DNA of 64,000 nucleotides, taken from positions 124,001 through 188,000 of the forward strand of contig NZ_CP015989.1 of NCBI RefSeq assembly GCF_001658005.1, written 5' to 3'. This document shows, in pieces, positions 42,248 through 52,643 of the stretch (the stretch's first letter is position 1; the number at the start of each line of letters is the position of its first letter). This stretch comes from Sphingobium sp. EP60837. Its GTDB lineage: Bacteria; Pseudomonadota; Alphaproteobacteria; Sphingomonadales; Sphingomonadaceae. The position numbers and the translations under genes are program-made. The notes beneath the pieces were generated by a model. That model did not search any database and was not told where the DNA came from. It was given only the letters and a program-made list of their open reading frames with translations.

Positions 42248-43162
42248 TGCGCGACGGCCTCGATCATCTTCCCGCCGTCAAGCGCCGCGAGCTGGAACGG
42301 GTCGCCCGCGTCCTGTTCGATGAATTTGAGGATGCTGTCAAAACCAAGCTCTCCGACAAGCGCAAGGGCGGCCGCATCCTCAAGCTGATCCTGTTCGGCT
42401 CCTATGCGCGCGGCGATTGGGTCGAGGATCGCGCCAGCGGCTATATTTCCGACTATGACCTGCTCATCGTCGTCAACTCCGACACCTTCACCGATCTGCA
42501 AACATGGTGGGCGGCCGCTGACGATCATCTGGTGCGCGAGCTGACCGTCACCAGGCACCTCGCCACCCCCGTCAATTTCATCGTTCATTCGCTGATGGAC
42601 GTGAACGACCAGCTCGCGCGCGGCCGTCCCTTCTTCGCCGACATAGCCCGCGACGGCATCGCCCTCTACGAAGCGCCGGGACAGCGCCTCGCTGCGCCCC
42701 GCCAGCTCTACGCGGAGGAACGCCACGCCGAAGCCATGGCGCACTATGACAAGTGGCTCCCCGATGCCGCTTACTGCCTGACGCTCGCCGAATATGCGAT
42801 CCGCGACGGCAAGACCAACCATGCCGCCTTCATGCTCCACCCAGGCCGTCGAGCGCGCCTATCATGGCCTCCTGCTCGTCCTGACGCTCTACAGCCCCAA
42901 GTCGCACCGCCTGACCGTCCTGCGCTCGCTCGCCGAAAACCTAGACCCCCGGCTGATCGAAGCCTGGCCGCGCGACACCCGCGCCGCTCGCCGCGCCTTC
43001 GCGCAGCTCCAGCGCGCCTATGTCGAGGCACGCTATTCCCCGGCCTATGAAATCACCCCCGACGAACTGGCGTGGATCATCTACCGCGTGAAGCATCTCC
43101 ACGCGATCGCAGCCGCGATCTGCGCGGAACACCTCGCCGGCAACGGAAAAGGAACGGCCTGA
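42244..43162 (+). pseudogene. MNT-HEPN nucleotidyltransferase gene in the tra operon, frameshifted
   Basis: The first part (ATG 42244) encodes an MNT-fold nucleotidyltransferase: LFGSYARGDW and ISDYDLLIVV carry the Gly-Ser and Asp-x-Asp catalytic residues. The HEPN part (QAVERAYHGLLLVLTLYSPK; ELAWIIYRVKHLHAIAAAIC) lies in another frame. One extra C at about 42840-42842 (CACCCAGG where CACCAGG would restore FMLHQAVERAYHG) explains the break. The repaired product has about 305 residues. It overlaps traD and ends 1 bp before traG, so it is embedded in the transfer operon. MNT-HEPN proteins often act as toxin-antitoxin or defence modules. Confidence 0.8.
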
Positions 43163-43163
43163 C

Positions 43164-44831
43164 ATGGAATGGTTCCGCCAGCTCGGCCGCGCGCTCCGCA
43201 ACGTCGCCCGCCTGTCGCGCCGCAATCCAATATGGGCGATCACGGCGCTGACCCTTAGCCCGATCGCCCTCATTCGCCATCTGCTGCGCGTCGCGGCCCT
43301 GTTCCTGATCGTCGCCCTGGTGCTGGGGCTGGGGATGCCGCTCATCGCGGAAAAGCTGCTCGGCCTGCCCCGCGATTCCCTGATCTACCAGGCATTGATG
43401 ATGCTGACGGGCCTAGTCGTCATCCTCATCGTCCTGCGCGCCCTCTTTCAACCGCTAATCCTGCGCTATGGTGGCCTTGACGGCGACGACACGCACGGCT
43501 CGGCCCGCTTCGCCACGGCGAACGAGACGCGCGCCCTCGCCCGCGCCGATACCGGCCTGCTGATCGGCCGCGACATGAAAACCCGCAAGCTGCTGCGCTA
43601 TCCCGGCCCCGCCCATCTGCTGACGATCGCGCCGACGCGCACCGGCAAGGGGGTGGGCACGATCATTCCCAACCTGATCGACTATCCCGGCCCGGTCGTG
43701 TGCATCGACCCCAAGGGCGAGAACGCCATCGTCACCGCGCGCGAGCGCGCCAGGTTCGGTCCGGTCCATATCCTCGATCCGTTCGGCATCACCGGCCTGC
43801 CCTCGGCCGCCTTCAATCCGCTGGATCGGATCGACCCCGCCGGTCTCGATCTCGCCGACGACGCCATGACGCTCGCCGACGCGCTGGTCTATGACGCTCC
43901 CGGCGAAGCGGGCGAGGCGCATTGGAACGACGAAGCCAAGGCGCTGATCGCCGGCCTGATCCTCCATATCGTCGCCAGCGAGCCGCCCGCGACCCGCACC
44001 CTCGCCACGCTGCGCGATCATCTGACGCTCGCCCCGCAAGCCTTCGCCGCCCTGCTCTCCGACATGCAAGGCTGCGGCGGCCTGGTCGCGCGCGCCGCCA
44101 ATCGCCATCTCGGCAAGTCCGACAAGGAAGCCTCCGGCGTGCTGTCGGCCGCGCAGCGCCATACCCATTTCCTCGATTCCCCACGCATGGGCCGGGTTCT
44201 CGGCCGCTCGGATTTCGCGTTCGCCGACATGAAGGCGTCGCCGGCGACAATCTTCCTCGTCCTGCCGCCCGATCGCATCGCCGCCTATGCCCGCTGGCTG
44301 CGCCTGATGATCGCGCAAGCCCTCACCGATCTGTCGCGCGGCGCGGTCCCTGCCCGCCCCGTCCTGTTCCTGCTCGATGAATTTGCCGCGCTCGGCCGCC
44401 TCGATCCGGTCGAACGCGCTATGGGCCTGATGGCCGGCTACGGCGTCCAGCTCTGGCCGATTTGCCAAGATATTCACCAGCTCCGCACGCTCTACCGCGA
44501 GCGCGCCGGCACCTTCTTCTCCAATGCCGGGGCGTTACAGATATTCGGCGTCAACGACCATGACAGCGCCAAGCTCGTCTCCGATCTGCTCGGCCAGGAA
44601 ACGGTGATGTTCGAGACGATGAGCCGCGCTCTCGATGCCGACGAAACCGGAATCTCGTTCGGCGTGCAACATGTCGGCCGCCCGCTGCTGACCCCCGATG
44701 AAGTCCGCACCCTGCGGCCCGATTTGCAGCTCCTGTTCCTCGCCGGCCAGCGCCCGATCGTCGCCACCAAGCTCGCCTATTATGTCGATCGCGAGTTCGC
44801 GGGACGGTTCGATCCGGTGCAGCCCGTTTAA
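43164..44831 (+). CDS. traG: Coupling protein TraG (VirD4 family)
   Basis: 555 residues. Two or three N-terminal transmembrane helices (RHLLRVAALFLIVALVLGLG; ALMMLTGLVVILIVLRALF), Walker A IAPTRTGKGVGTIIPNLI, Walker B VLFLLDEFAALGRLDPVERA and the family's C-terminal region. It hands the relaxase-bound strand to the type IV secretion channel, whose genes are not in this window. The stop codon TAA is part of CGTTTAAACG. Confidence 0.95.
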   Translation: MEWFRQLGRALRNVARLSRRNPIWAITALTLSPIALIRHLLRVAALFLIVALVLGLGMPLIAEKLLGLPRDSLIYQALMMLTGLVVILIVLRALFQPLILRYGGLDGDDTHGSARFATANETRALARADTGLLIGRDMKTRKLLRYPGPAHLLTIAPTRTGKGVGTIIPNLIDYPGPVVCIDPKGENAIVTARERARFGPVHILDPFGITGLPSAAFNPLDRIDPAGLDLADDAMTLADALVYDAPGEAGEAHWNDEAKALIAGLILHIVASEPPATRTLATLRDHLTLAPQAFAALLSDMQGCGGLVARAANRHLGKSDKEASGVLSAAQRHTHFLDSPRMGRVLGRSDFAFADMKASPATIFLVLPPDRIAAYARWLRLMIAQALTDLSRGAVPARPVLFLLDEFAALGRLDPVERAMGLMAGYGVQLWPICQDIHQLRTLYRERAGTFFSNAGALQIFGVNDHDSAKLVSDLLGQETVMFETMSRALDADETGISFGVQHVGRPLLTPDEVRTLRPDLQLLFLAGQRPIVATKLAYYVDREFAGRFDPVQPV

Positions 44832-44834
44832 ACG
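44825..44834. repeat. Palindrome CGTTTAAACG, site 4
   Basis: Overlaps the traG stop codon at the entrance of the second origin region. Confidence 0.7.
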
Positions 44835-44951
44835 GCTTCAAGCGCAAGCATCATAATATCATTTGTATATCTAACCGATGGCGTTCCGCCATATATCGGC
44901 ATCCGTGAAATCGTCCGAAAGCGTTGAAAATCTACCGCTGCCGCGCGAAAG

Positions 44952-44965
44952 GTGAGTTTTGGGGT
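44952..44965 (+). repeat. Outlying iteron
   Basis: GTGAGTTTTGGGGT, the same as the array unit at 45668, about 600 bp upstream; an inverted half GCTCACTTTTCG follows. Confidence 0.7.
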
Positions 44966-45268
44966 ATCGGCTCACTTTTCGCGGGTCGGCGCGGCGAGGC
45001 GACAAGGATCTACTTTCAGAAAAATCCTGCCCTGGGACGCCCATAGAGCGGCTTAGCACGTTCGACTCTCCCCGACCTATCGAACGCCCGAAATGCCGTC
45101 CAGCGGCCCGGAAATCGCACCAGTAGCGACGTTTCCGCCTGCCCTGCCCTCTCGAATAGATCGCTGCCCTATCCGCCTGGCTTTTCTGGAAAGCCAATTG
45201 CGACAGTGGAGCTGGGCGCGGTGCTGGAAGGTTGGGCGCTACGGTGCGACTAATCTCCCTTTATAATT

Positions 45269-45391
45269 AAAAGCGTGCCGGCGAAGCCGGCTCATCATGG
45301 GGGATGCCGGGTGGGAGGATGGCTTTAGCCATCCGGGGCGGCCGAAGGCCGCGAGCCGGCGGGGGCGAAGCCCCCAAGAGGCGGCGCTTTT
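45269..45391. other. Multi-hairpin element, copy 2
   Basis: Same plan as 8813-8934: outer AAAAGCG / CGCTTTT, then the same GAA-loop hairpins. The second hairpin is GGATGGC-TTTA-GCCATCC here against GGATCGC-AAA-GCGATCC in copy 1: one stem pair changes from C:G to G:C with both partners altered, and the loop sequence differs. Pairing is thus kept while sequence changes. Confidence 0.65.
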
Positions 45392-45428
45392 CTTCTTCTT
45401 CAGCAGCGGCGCGGGATAGCGTGGCGAG

Positions 45429-45437
45429 TTATCCACA
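45429..45437 (+). promoter_or_regulatory. DnaA box
   Basis: TTATCCACA, perfect consensus, about 110 bp before the iteron array. Confidence 0.75.
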
Positions 45438-45446
45438 GACGAACCT

Positions 45447-45460
45447 ACCCCAAAGCTCAC
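45447..45460 (-). repeat. Inverted iteron
   Basis: ACCCCAAAGCTCAC, complement of the array unit at 45594, 10 bp from the DnaA box. Confidence 0.65.
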
Positions 45461-45549
45461 CGTTCGCGTTCTGATTCAAAGATTCTTCTTAGATTCAAGA
45501 TTCAGGGTGCCTCAAACCCGCAGAAAACCTAGAGAAATGGCCTCGAAAA

Positions 45550-45681
45550 GTGAGTGTTGGGGTCGAGTCGCGTGAGTTTTCGGGTAGCCTTCGGTGAGCT
45601 TTGGGGTCGGTAAAGGTGAGTGTTGGGGTCGAGTCCGGTGAGTGTTGGGGTATGGGCATTTTCATCGGTGAGTTTTGGGGT
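45550..45681 (+). repeat. Iterons of the Rep_3 origin
   Basis: Units of GTGAGTGTTGGGGT type start at 45550, 45572, 45594, 45616 and 45638 (22 bp apart, about two helical turns), plus one at 45668. The second unit differs at one position (TTCGGGT). Confidence 0.9.
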
Positions 45682-45751
45682 ATCCCCTCCCTATGGTCGA
45701 ACGGCGAGCTTTAAGAATTGCCTAGCTCACTTTAATTGCTAAGGTGAGCGC

Positions 45752-46664
45752 ATGAATCATGCAACCTCACCTGTAAATGGCGGAAAGGCAAAGGTTGCCC
45801 TGGACGGCGACACCGCTCTGACCCTCGCGCAAAAGGGACGCGGCAATCCCTTTGATCCCGCCAATTATGGAGAAATTGTCAAACCCGGCGAGCTGGTCGA
45901 TATTGTCGAGCTGTCCCCCCCTCACCCTCGCCGATCGGCGAATCTATAACCTGCTGATCGCCAACGCCTGGGAGCGGATCGGCGAGCCGGTCATCCACCG
46001 CATCCCGAAAAGCGCGCTCAAAGGCACGCACCAGGGCAATGAGCGCATAGAAAGCTCGCTGCTGCGCCTGATGGGCACCATCGCGATCGTCACGATCCGC
46101 AAGGGCGGCAAGAGCTTTAAGCGCCGCGTCCAGCTTCTCGGCCCCAGCGATGAAAGCCTCGAAAAAGACGGGTTCCTGCATTACCGCATCCCCGAAGAAC
46201 TGATTGAGATTTTGCGTAACAGCGAGGTCTATGCCCGCCTCAAGACGCAAGTGATGTATTGTTTCGAGTCGAAATACGCGCTCTGCCTCTATGAAATGAT
46301 CGAGCGCCGTATCGGCCTCGAATACAAGCAAAGCGAGGAGTTCACTATCGCGGAGCTGCGCGGCCTGCTCAACGTGCCGGAAGGCAAGTTGGAACGCTTC
46401 GCCGATTTCAACAAATACTGCCTCAAGGTCGCTCAAGAGGAAATCAACAAGCTCTGCCCCTTCTGGGTCGAGTTCACCCCGATCAAGAAGGGCCGCAAGG
46501 TCGAGCGGGTTTCGATGATGTGGCTTCCCAAGACCATGAGCGGCCGTCGCGACGCGCAAAACCTGATCGACCAGCATAGCATTGTGCGGCGGGCGAAGCT
46601 GCGCGGAGACATACCCGAAATGCCGGTGCTGGTGGATTTCAGCGCGCCAGCGGCCCAAAGGTGA
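45752..46664 (+). pseudogene. repB: Rep_3-family replication initiator, frameshifted by one C
   Basis: The N-terminus (ATG 45752) runs to ELVDIVELSP; the main Rep_3 domain continues in another frame from LTLADRRIYNLLIANAWERI to KAKLRGDIPEMPVL-like tail, with two winged-helix regions (LHYRIPEELIEILRNSEVYA; YALCLYEMIERRIGLEYKQS). A run of seven C at 45915-45921 would restore one 303-residue frame if it had six. Initiators of this family bind iterons as monomers. Either the gene is dead, which would leave RepA to replicate the cointegrate, or the run is a sequencing error. Confidence 0.85.
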
Positions 46665-46670
46665 GGCCCT

Positions 46671-46684
46671 ACCCCAAAACTCAC
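46671..46684 (-). repeat. Inverted iteron after rep
   Basis: ACCCCAAAACTCAC, exact complement of the unit at 45668, 7 bp downstream of the rep stop. Confidence 0.7.
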
Positions 46685-46768
46685 TTTTCGCGCGCTGCGC
46701 CTGCCTAGCCTGCGACGCCCATCTCCTCGCCGGCCCTATCGGGGGCGTTTGCGGGAGGGGGCGGAATC

Positions 46769-47053
46769 CTACGCTAAGGATTTGGGCCAGCGATATTCCC
46801 CGGTTAGATTGATGTGTTCCCATCCCAACGGCGAGACGTGGGCGAGTAGATCAGGCTCGATATGGGTACCGCTGGCGGCCCGGGTATTGACGACCTCGCC
46901 GAGCTTCATGGTGTTCCAGAATATGATGATGGCGGCGAGCAGGTTCATTCCGGCGATGCGATAGTGCTGGCCTTCGCCGGATCGATCCCGGATTTCACCT
47001 CGGCGGTGGAAGCTGATGGCGCGCTTTAGGGCGTGGTGGGCCTCACCCTTGTT
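46769..47053 (-). pseudogene. tnpA: tnpA C-terminal fragment of the 6.5-kb transposon
   Basis: 95 codons: NKGEAHHALKRAISFHRRGE, then IAGMNLLAAIIIFWNT and LLAHVSPLGWEHINLTGEYR. The stop lies inside the terminal repeat. Upstream of 47053 the sequence switches to the tnpR-containing unit also seen at 15601. Confidence 0.9.
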
Positions 47054-47635
47054 GGCCCAGTCGGCCCGAAGCTGCGATTTTGGCCATGTTGAAGAACAAA
47101 GATTGAACATGGCGATCTACCAGGCTCGCTCTTGTCCTCCAATCTCGTAAACATCGGTCTCGATCGAGCACCTGTAGCTCTCTGCGATGTTGAACATCTC
47201 TGTCTGGAGAGATGCGATCTCATCATCGAGGCTGACGCCATCGGCACCCTGATCATAGGCGACGGTCAGCGTGTAATCGCAGTTCCCGGTCTTTTGCATC
47301 TGGTAATCCCGCTCCAGCATCGCCTCAATGCGCTCGCGAGCGGGCTTTCTGCCACGACCATGCTTGTTGAAGTTCTCGATGGTCAGATGCAGGGCGATGG
47401 TGACAGAAGGCGGCTTTTCCGGCAGCCCGATCCTTGAAGGAATGACGTCAAGCGCCCGATAGACGGTCATTCTTGAGATCTTGAGGTCGCGCGCGACGCT
47501 GGCCTTGCTCGCGCCGGCGGTGATCCGGCGTCGGATTTCATCGTCATCGATGTTTTTCTTCCGGCCTTTGTAGACGCCTTCGGCGCGCGCCGCCTCGATC
47601 CCGGCGCGCTGCCGGTCCTTGATGAACGTCAGTTC
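47054..47635 (-). pseudogene. tnpR: Second copy of the resolvase unit end (tnpR 3' part 47117-47635)
   Basis: 582 bp identical to 15601-16182, offset 31,453. It encodes the last part of the extended resolvase from ELTFIKDRQRAGIEAARAEG on; the rest is cut off by IS6100. Confidence 0.9.
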
Positions 47636-47696
47636 GGCTCTGTTGCAAAAATCGTGAAGCTTGAGCATGCTTGGCGGAGATTGGACGGACGGAACG

Positions 47697-48145
47697 ATGA
47701 CGGATTTCAAGTGGCGCCATTTCCAGGGTGATGTGATCCTGTGGGCGGTGCGCTGGTATTGTCGCTATCCGATCAGCTATCGCGACCTTGAGGAAATGCT
47801 GGCGGAACGCGGCATTTCGGTCGACCATACGACGATCTATCGCTGGGTCCAGTGCTACGCCCCGGAGATGGAGAAGCGGCTGCGCTGGTTCTGGCGGCGT
47901 GGCTTTGATCCGAGCTGGCGCCTGGATGAAACCTACGTCAAGGTGCGGGGCAAGTGGACCTACCTGTACCGGGCAGTCGACAAGCGGGGCGACACGATCG
48001 ATTTCTACCTGTCGCCGACCCGCAGCGCCAAGGCAGCGAAGCGGTTCCTGGGCAAGGCCCTGCGAGGCCTGAAGCACTGGGAAAAGCCTGCCACGCTCAA
48101 TACCGACAAAGCGCCGAGCTATGGTGCAGCGATCACCGAATTGAA
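47697..48145 (+). pseudogene. tnpA: IS6100 transposase, 5' part
   Basis: 149 codons from ATG 47697 up to ITEL; the reading frame then enters the inserted transposon. The second and third catalytic residues are split from each other. Confidence 0.9.
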
Positions 48146-48178
48146 GGGGTGACTGCACGAAAGTGACTTATCTGCACG

Positions 48179-48772
48179 CTAAGAGCGAACGGACCGGGAA
48201 CGCTGGGACTTTGTGTTCTTCTCCGTGGCTTCGAGGGCTTTGTAGAGGGCGGTTTTGCCGATCTTGAGGCGCGCGGCGGCCTCGCGAACTGTGAGGCCGG
48301 AAGCGATATGTTCGCGCGCCTTGCGGAGCTTGTCAGGTGTGACCACTGGCCGCCGCCCACCGGGGCGACCTCGCTCGCGAGCGGCCTTGAGGCCTGCATG
48401 GGTGCGCTCCCGGATCAGATCGCGCTCAAACTGGGCAAGCGAGCCGAAGATGTTGAACACCAGCATCCCGCCCGAAGTGGTGGTGTCGATGTTCTCGGTG
48501 AGCGAGCGGAACCCGATACCTCGCGTCGCTAGCTCGCCGACCTTCTCAATCAGATGGCTCATCGAGCGCCCAAGACGGTCGAGTTTCCAAACCACCAGCG
48601 TGTCGCCGCTGCGCAGATAGGCGAGCGCCTCGGCCAGGCCGGGCCGATCGGCTTTTGCACCAGATGCGTGATCGTCGAATATCCGGTCGCACCCGGCCGC
48701 GTTCAGCGCGTCGAGCTGGAGTGAGAGCTTCTGGTCTGCCGTCGAGACGCGCGCATAGCCGATCAACGCCAC
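48179..48772 (-). CDS. tnpR: Tn3-family resolvase TnpR (complete)
   Basis: 197 residues from GTG 48772 ([20 protein letters not shown], catalytic Ser near residue 9). A longer frame from 48853 would cross the resolution site and is not used. Helix-turn-helix [20 protein letters not shown] at the C-terminus. Divergent from tnpA, as in Tn3 itself. The stop lies inside the terminal repeat. Confidence 0.9.
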   Translation of the reverse strand: MALIGYARVSTADQKLSLQLDALNAAGCDRIFDDHASGAKADRPGLAEALAYLRSGDTLVVWKLDRLGRSMSHLIEKVGELATRGIGFRSLTENIDTTTSGGMLVFNIFGSLAQFERDLIRERTHAGLKAARERGRPGGRRPVVTPDKLRKAREHIASGLTVREAAARLKIGKTALYKALEATEKNTKSQRSRSVRS

Positions 48773-48911
48773 ATGCAGCCCAATCCTGTCCGTTTTCCCA
48801 TCATTATCTGATCTTGTCCGAATCGCCGTTATAGGTCCAGAGTTAACGGACATATTCCTGCTGGCCGCCAGAGGACCGTCTGACGGACACGCAAAGCGAA
48901 GGAGATGATGC
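48773..48911. other. Res site / divergent promoter of the 3.8-kb transposon
   Basis: 139 bp between tnpR and tnpA. Contains several TGTCCG / CGGACA half-sites (for example near 48786, 48818 and 48847) spaced like resolvase subsites. Confidence 0.55.
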
Positions 48912-51869
48912 TTGGCGAGACGGCGACTGGTGAGCCTGGAAATCTGGGCGAGGCATTATGGCGCGCCGCTCGATGAGCGCGAGATCGCGCGTCATTATAC
49001 GCTGACCAGCGACGACCTGGAAATTGTCGGCCGCCGTCGCGGCGATGCCACCCGGCTCGGCTATGCGATGCTCATGCTATATATGAGATGGCCTGGCCGT
49101 GCGCTGGAAGCGGGCGAAGTCCCGCCCGCTCCTGTGCTCGCCTATGTGGCGCAGCAACTCGGCGTCGCGCCGGCAGCCTTCGCGGATTATGCCCATCGGG
49201 ACCAGACCCGTCGCGAGCATCTCGTCGAAATCCGACGATCGCACGGGTTCAGGATTTTTGACCGCAACGCTTTCCGTGAAGTTGTCGCCTTCTCGGTCCC
49301 AATCGCGCAGACCATCATACACCCCGGCCAGATGGCAGACGTCATCGTCGATGAACTCCGGCGCCTGCAGATCCTCCTGCCTTCTCCGTCGATTCTCGAA
49401 GCGGTGCTGCGGCGGGCGCGCCAGCAAGCCGAACAGCTTACCTATGAAGTGCTCACGAATGGCCTGCTGCCTGACACCCTTCAGGGCCTGGACGATTTGC
49501 TGGCCCGACGACCGGGGCAGGTCGCGACATGGCTATCCTGGATGCGCAATGCGCCACAATCGCCGGCAGCGCGCAACATCCTGCGCCTGATCGAACGGCT
49601 CGCCTATATCCGCGCGCTGGGCCTCGATCGCGCCCGTGCCGACATGATCCCGGCTTTGACTTTTGACAGGCTGGCGGACGAAGGCAGCCGCATCACACCC
49701 CAGCACCTTGGCGAACTCAATGCCCTGCGCCGCCATGCGACGCTGGCGGCAACCGGCATCCGGCTTGAGGAAAGCCTGACCGACGCCACCCTGACGATGT
49801 TCGACAAGCTGTTGGGCAGCATGGCGCGCCGCGCCGAGAACCGGACCCGCGACAAAGCCCTCAAGACGGTGCGCGAGTTGCAAGGCCACCTCCGGACGCT
49901 CACGGGGTCTTGCCGCCTCCTCATCGACGCGCGCAGCAAGGGCGTGGATTCTCTGGCGCAGATCGAGGCGCTGGACTGGCAGCACTTCGCCGTGGCCGTC
50001 GAGCAGGCCGAAGTGCTCGGGCGACCGGAAACCGTCGATCGCACCGCCGAATTGATCGAGCGGCATCGGACGGTGAAGCTCTTTGTCGGCGCTTTTCTCA
50101 ACGCCTTCGAGTTTCGCGGCGCCGGCGCGGTTCAGGGGCTCCTGTCAGCGCTGGCCATCATCGCGGAGCTATATCGGACCGGCAAACGGCGCTTGCCTGA
50201 TCGCGTGCCGCTACGCTTTGTGCCGCCCGCATGGCGCCCGTTCGTCCTGCGGGATGGCATCGTTGATCGTGCCGCTTATGAACTATGCGCCTTGTCGCAA
50301 CTACGCGAGCGGTTGCGAGCCGGGGATATATGGGTCGCGGGAAGCCGGCAGTTTCGCGATTTCGACAGCTATCTCATACCGCCGGCGACCTTTGCGGCGC
50401 TGCGCGAGAAGGGGCCGTTGCCGCTCGCCATCGAAACGGATTTCGAGCGCCATATCGAGGAACGGCGCACCAGGCTCGACACGGCGATCGAGCAGGTAAC
50501 GGTCCTTGCACGGCAAGGGGAGCTGCCCCAGGTTAAGCTTGACGAAAACGGTCTCATCATCTCGCCGCTGAAGGCGGCAACACCGCCCGCCACCGAGATT
50601 GCCCGTCGCGCCGCCTATGATCGACTGCCGCGCGTGAAGATCACCGATCTTCTGCTGGAGGTCGATGCCTGGACCGGGTTCAGCGAATGCTTCATCCATC
50701 GTCGTTCGGGCCGGGAAGCCGACGATCGCAATGCGCTGCTCACGGTCATCCTCGCCGATGGCATCAATCTCGGCCTCACACGCATGGCGGAAACCTGCCG
50801 GGGCGCAAGTCTGCGTCAGCTCGCCCATCTTCACGACTGGCACATCAGCGAAGCCGCCTATGGCGAAGCGTTGGGAAGGCTGATCGACGCCCATCGCGCC
50901 ATGCCGCTCGCCGCGCTGTGGGGAGACGGCACCACTTCGTCGAGCGACGGACAGCAATTTCATGCCGGGGGCCGTGGGGCCGCGATCGGCGACATCAACG
51001 CGCGCAGCGGCAACGAACCAGGCGTTGCCTTCTACACCCATGTCTCGGATCGATATGACCCCTTCGCAAGTCGGGTGATCGCGGCGACCGCTGGCGAAGC
51101 GCCCTATGTGCTGGATGGCTTGCTGTATCACCAGACCGGCCTGACGATCGAGGAGCACTACACCGATACGGGCGGGGCATCGGACCATGTGTTCGGCCTC
51201 ATGCCCTTCTTCGGCTACCGCTTCGCGCCGCGCCTGCGCGACATCAAGGAGCGTCGTTTACACCTCCTTCCCGGCCAAGAATCCGGCCCCTTGCTTCCCG
51301 GCATGACGGCCGAACCGATCGCATTGGGTCATGTCGCGGCGCATTGGGACGAACTGCTGCGGTTCGCCACGTCGATCCGCACCGGCACCGTCACTGCTTC
51401 GGCAATGCTGCGCCGCTTGTCCGCCTATCCGCGACAGAACGGACTGGCCCTCGCACTACGCGAGCTGGGCCGCCTCGAACGCTCCATTTTCATGCTCGAC
51501 TGGCTGCGCGACATCGACCTGCGCCGGCGCACCCAGGCGGGCCTCAACAAAGGCGAAGCCCGCAACGCGCTCGCCCGCGCGCTCTTCTTCAACCAGCTCG
51601 GCGAACTGCGCGATCGTCGGTTCGAGAACCAGACCTATCGCGCCTCCGGCCTCAACCTGCTCGTCGCCGCCATCATCTTGTGGAACACTCGCTATCTCGA
51701 AATGGCGCTGGCGGACATCGGCACAGCCGACGAAATCGCACGCCACATCGCGCCATTGGGCTGGGAGCATATCTCGCTGACCGGTGACTATAGCTGGAAT
51801 GTTGAAGATCAACCCGATCCGGACGCCTTGCGACCGCTGCGCGCCGTCAACTCCCTACTTGCCGCGTGA
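48912..51869 (+). CDS. tnpA: Tn3-family transposase TnpA (complete)
   Basis: 985 residues from TTG 48912, with AAGGAG about 7 bp upstream. Full length for the family. N-terminal DNA-binding region ([20 protein letters not shown]), catalytic region ([20 protein letters not shown] with Asp; [18 protein letters not shown]), and C-terminal [20 protein letters not shown] and [13 protein letters not shown]. It should be active. Confidence 0.95.
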   Translation: MARRRLVSLEIWARHYGAPLDEREIARHYTLTSDDLEIVGRRRGDATRLGYAMLMLYMRWPGRALEAGEVPPAPVLAYVAQQLGVAPAAFADYAHRDQTRREHLVEIRRSHGFRIFDRNAFREVVAFSVPIAQTIIHPGQMADVIVDELRRLQILLPSPSILEAVLRRARQQAEQLTYEVLTNGLLPDTLQGLDDLLARRPGQVATWLSWMRNAPQSPAARNILRLIERLAYIRALGLDRARADMIPALTFDRLADEGSRITPQHLGELNALRRHATLAATGIRLEESLTDATLTMFDKLLGSMARRAENRTRDKALKTVRELQGHLRTLTGSCRLLIDARSKGVDSLAQIEALDWQHFAVAVEQAEVLGRPETVDRTAELIERHRTVKLFVGAFLNAFEFRGAGAVQGLLSALAIIAELYRTGKRRLPDRVPLRFVPPAWRPFVLRDGIVDRAAYELCALSQLRERLRAGDIWVAGSRQFRDFDSYLIPPATFAALREKGPLPLAIETDFERHIEERRTRLDTAIEQVTVLARQGELPQVKLDENGLIISPLKAATPPATEIARRAAYDRLPRVKITDLLLEVDAWTGFSECFIHRRSGREADDRNALLTVILADGINLGLTRMAETCRGASLRQLAHLHDWHISEAAYGEALGRLIDAHRAMPLAALWGDGTTSSSDGQQFHAGGRGAAIGDINARSGNEPGVAFYTHVSDRYDPFASRVIAATAGEAPYVLDGLLYHQTGLTIEEHYTDTGGASDHVFGLMPFFGYRFAPRLRDIKERRLHLLPGQESGPLLPGMTAEPIALGHVAAHWDELLRFATSIRTGTVTASAMLRRLSAYPRQNGLALALRELGRLERSIFMLDWLRDIDLRRRTQAGLNKGEARNALARALFFNQLGELRDRRFENQTYRASGLNLLVAAIILWNTRYLEMALADIGTADEIARHIAPLGWEHISLTGDYSWNVEDQPDPDALRPLRAVNSLLAA

Positions 51870-51926
51870 CGTTCGCTATCCGTTCGCCCTTTCCGTGCAG
51901 ATACGTCACTTTCGTGTAGTCACCCC

Positions 51927-52247
51927 TTGAAGCGCGAAGGAAAGCTGGACCGGGAGACGGCCCACCGGCAGGTGAAGTATCTCAATAACGTGATCGAGGC
52001 CGATCACGGAAAGCTCAAGATACTGATCAAGCCGGTGCGCGGTTTCAAATCGATCCCCACGGCCTATGCCACGATCAAGGGATTCGAAGTCATGCGAGCC
52101 CTGCGCAAAGGACAGGCTCGCCCCTGGTGCCTGCAGCCCGGCATCAGGGGCGAGGTGCGCCTTGTGGAGAGAGCTTTTGGCATTGGGCCCTCGGCGCTGA
52201 CGGAGGCCATGGGCATGCTCAACCACCATTTCGCAGCAGCCGCCTGA
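51927..52247 (+). pseudogene. tnpA: IS6100 transposase, 3' part
   Basis: Continues the gene broken at 48145, from [20 protein letters not shown] to the normal stop. Confidence 0.9.
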
Positions 52248-52301
52248 TCGGCGCAGAGCGACAGCCTACCTCTGACTGCCGCCAATCTTTGCAACAGAGC
52301 C

Positions 52302-52643
52302 CTCACCGGCAAGGGCGCGCAGATCGACACCACGACGCCATCGGGCCGGATGGTGTTCGGCATTTTTGCCACACTGGCGGAGTTTGAGCGGGATATGATC
52401 CGCGAGCGCACCATGGCTGGCCTGGCCGCTGCCCGCGCGCGGGGACGCAAGGGTGGCCGCAAGTTCGCCCTCTCCAAGGCCCAGGTGCGGCTCGCTCAGG
52501 CTGCTATGGCCCAACGCGACACGTCCGTTTCCGACCTCTGCAAGGAACTCGGGATCGAGCGCGTCACTCTCTACCGCTATGTCGGTCCCAACGGGGAACT
52601 CCGGGATTACGGTCAGCGCGTGCTTGCTGCCAAAACGCGATGA
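52302..52643 (+). pseudogene. tnpR: Resolvase C-terminal fragment of the 6.5-kb transposon
   Basis: 114 codons from the IS6100 end: LTGKGAQIDTTTPSGRMVFG, then FATLAEFERDMIRERTMAGL and the helix-turn-helix SVSDLCKELGIERVTLYRYV. The catalytic serine part was lost with IS6100 insertion. Distinct from the other two resolvases here. Confidence 0.9.

Larger units (their letters stand above)
44832..45751. other. Replication origin region of backbone 2
   Basis: Holds a lone iteron (44952-44965), a block conserved with origin 1 (including GGCTTTTCTGGAAAGCC near 45179), the multi-hairpin element (45269-45391), a DnaA box, an inverted iteron (45447-45460) and the iteron array. A minus-strand frame (44871-45197) matches the one in origin 1. 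Confidence 0.75.
48146..51926. mobile_element. Complete Tn3-family transposon (3,781 bp) inside IS6100
   Basis: Terminal 38-bp repeats at 48146-48183 and 51889-51926 (GGGGTGACTGCACGAAAGTG start against GGGGTGACTACACGAAAGTG). Target duplication TTGAA at 48141-48145 and 51927-51931. It carries only divergent tnpR and tnpA and the site between them. The remnants at 7246-7621 and 60644-61019 are the tnpR end of the same element. Confidence 0.95.
47636..52301 (+). mobile_element. IS6100 copy 3, split by a Tn3-family transposon
   Basis: Left part 47636-48145 (510 bp), right part 51927-52301 (375 bp). Removing the inserted transposon and one copy of its 5-bp target duplication gives exactly 880 bp. 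Confidence 0.95.

Noticed and set aside
45550-45681. 22-bp periodic repeats as CRISPR
   Set aside because: Spacers are only 8 bp and the array precedes a Rep_3 initiator.
47117-47710. 197-residue resolvase-like ORF
   Set aside because: Its first 25 codons come from IS6100; it is a chimeric frame over a truncated tnpR.
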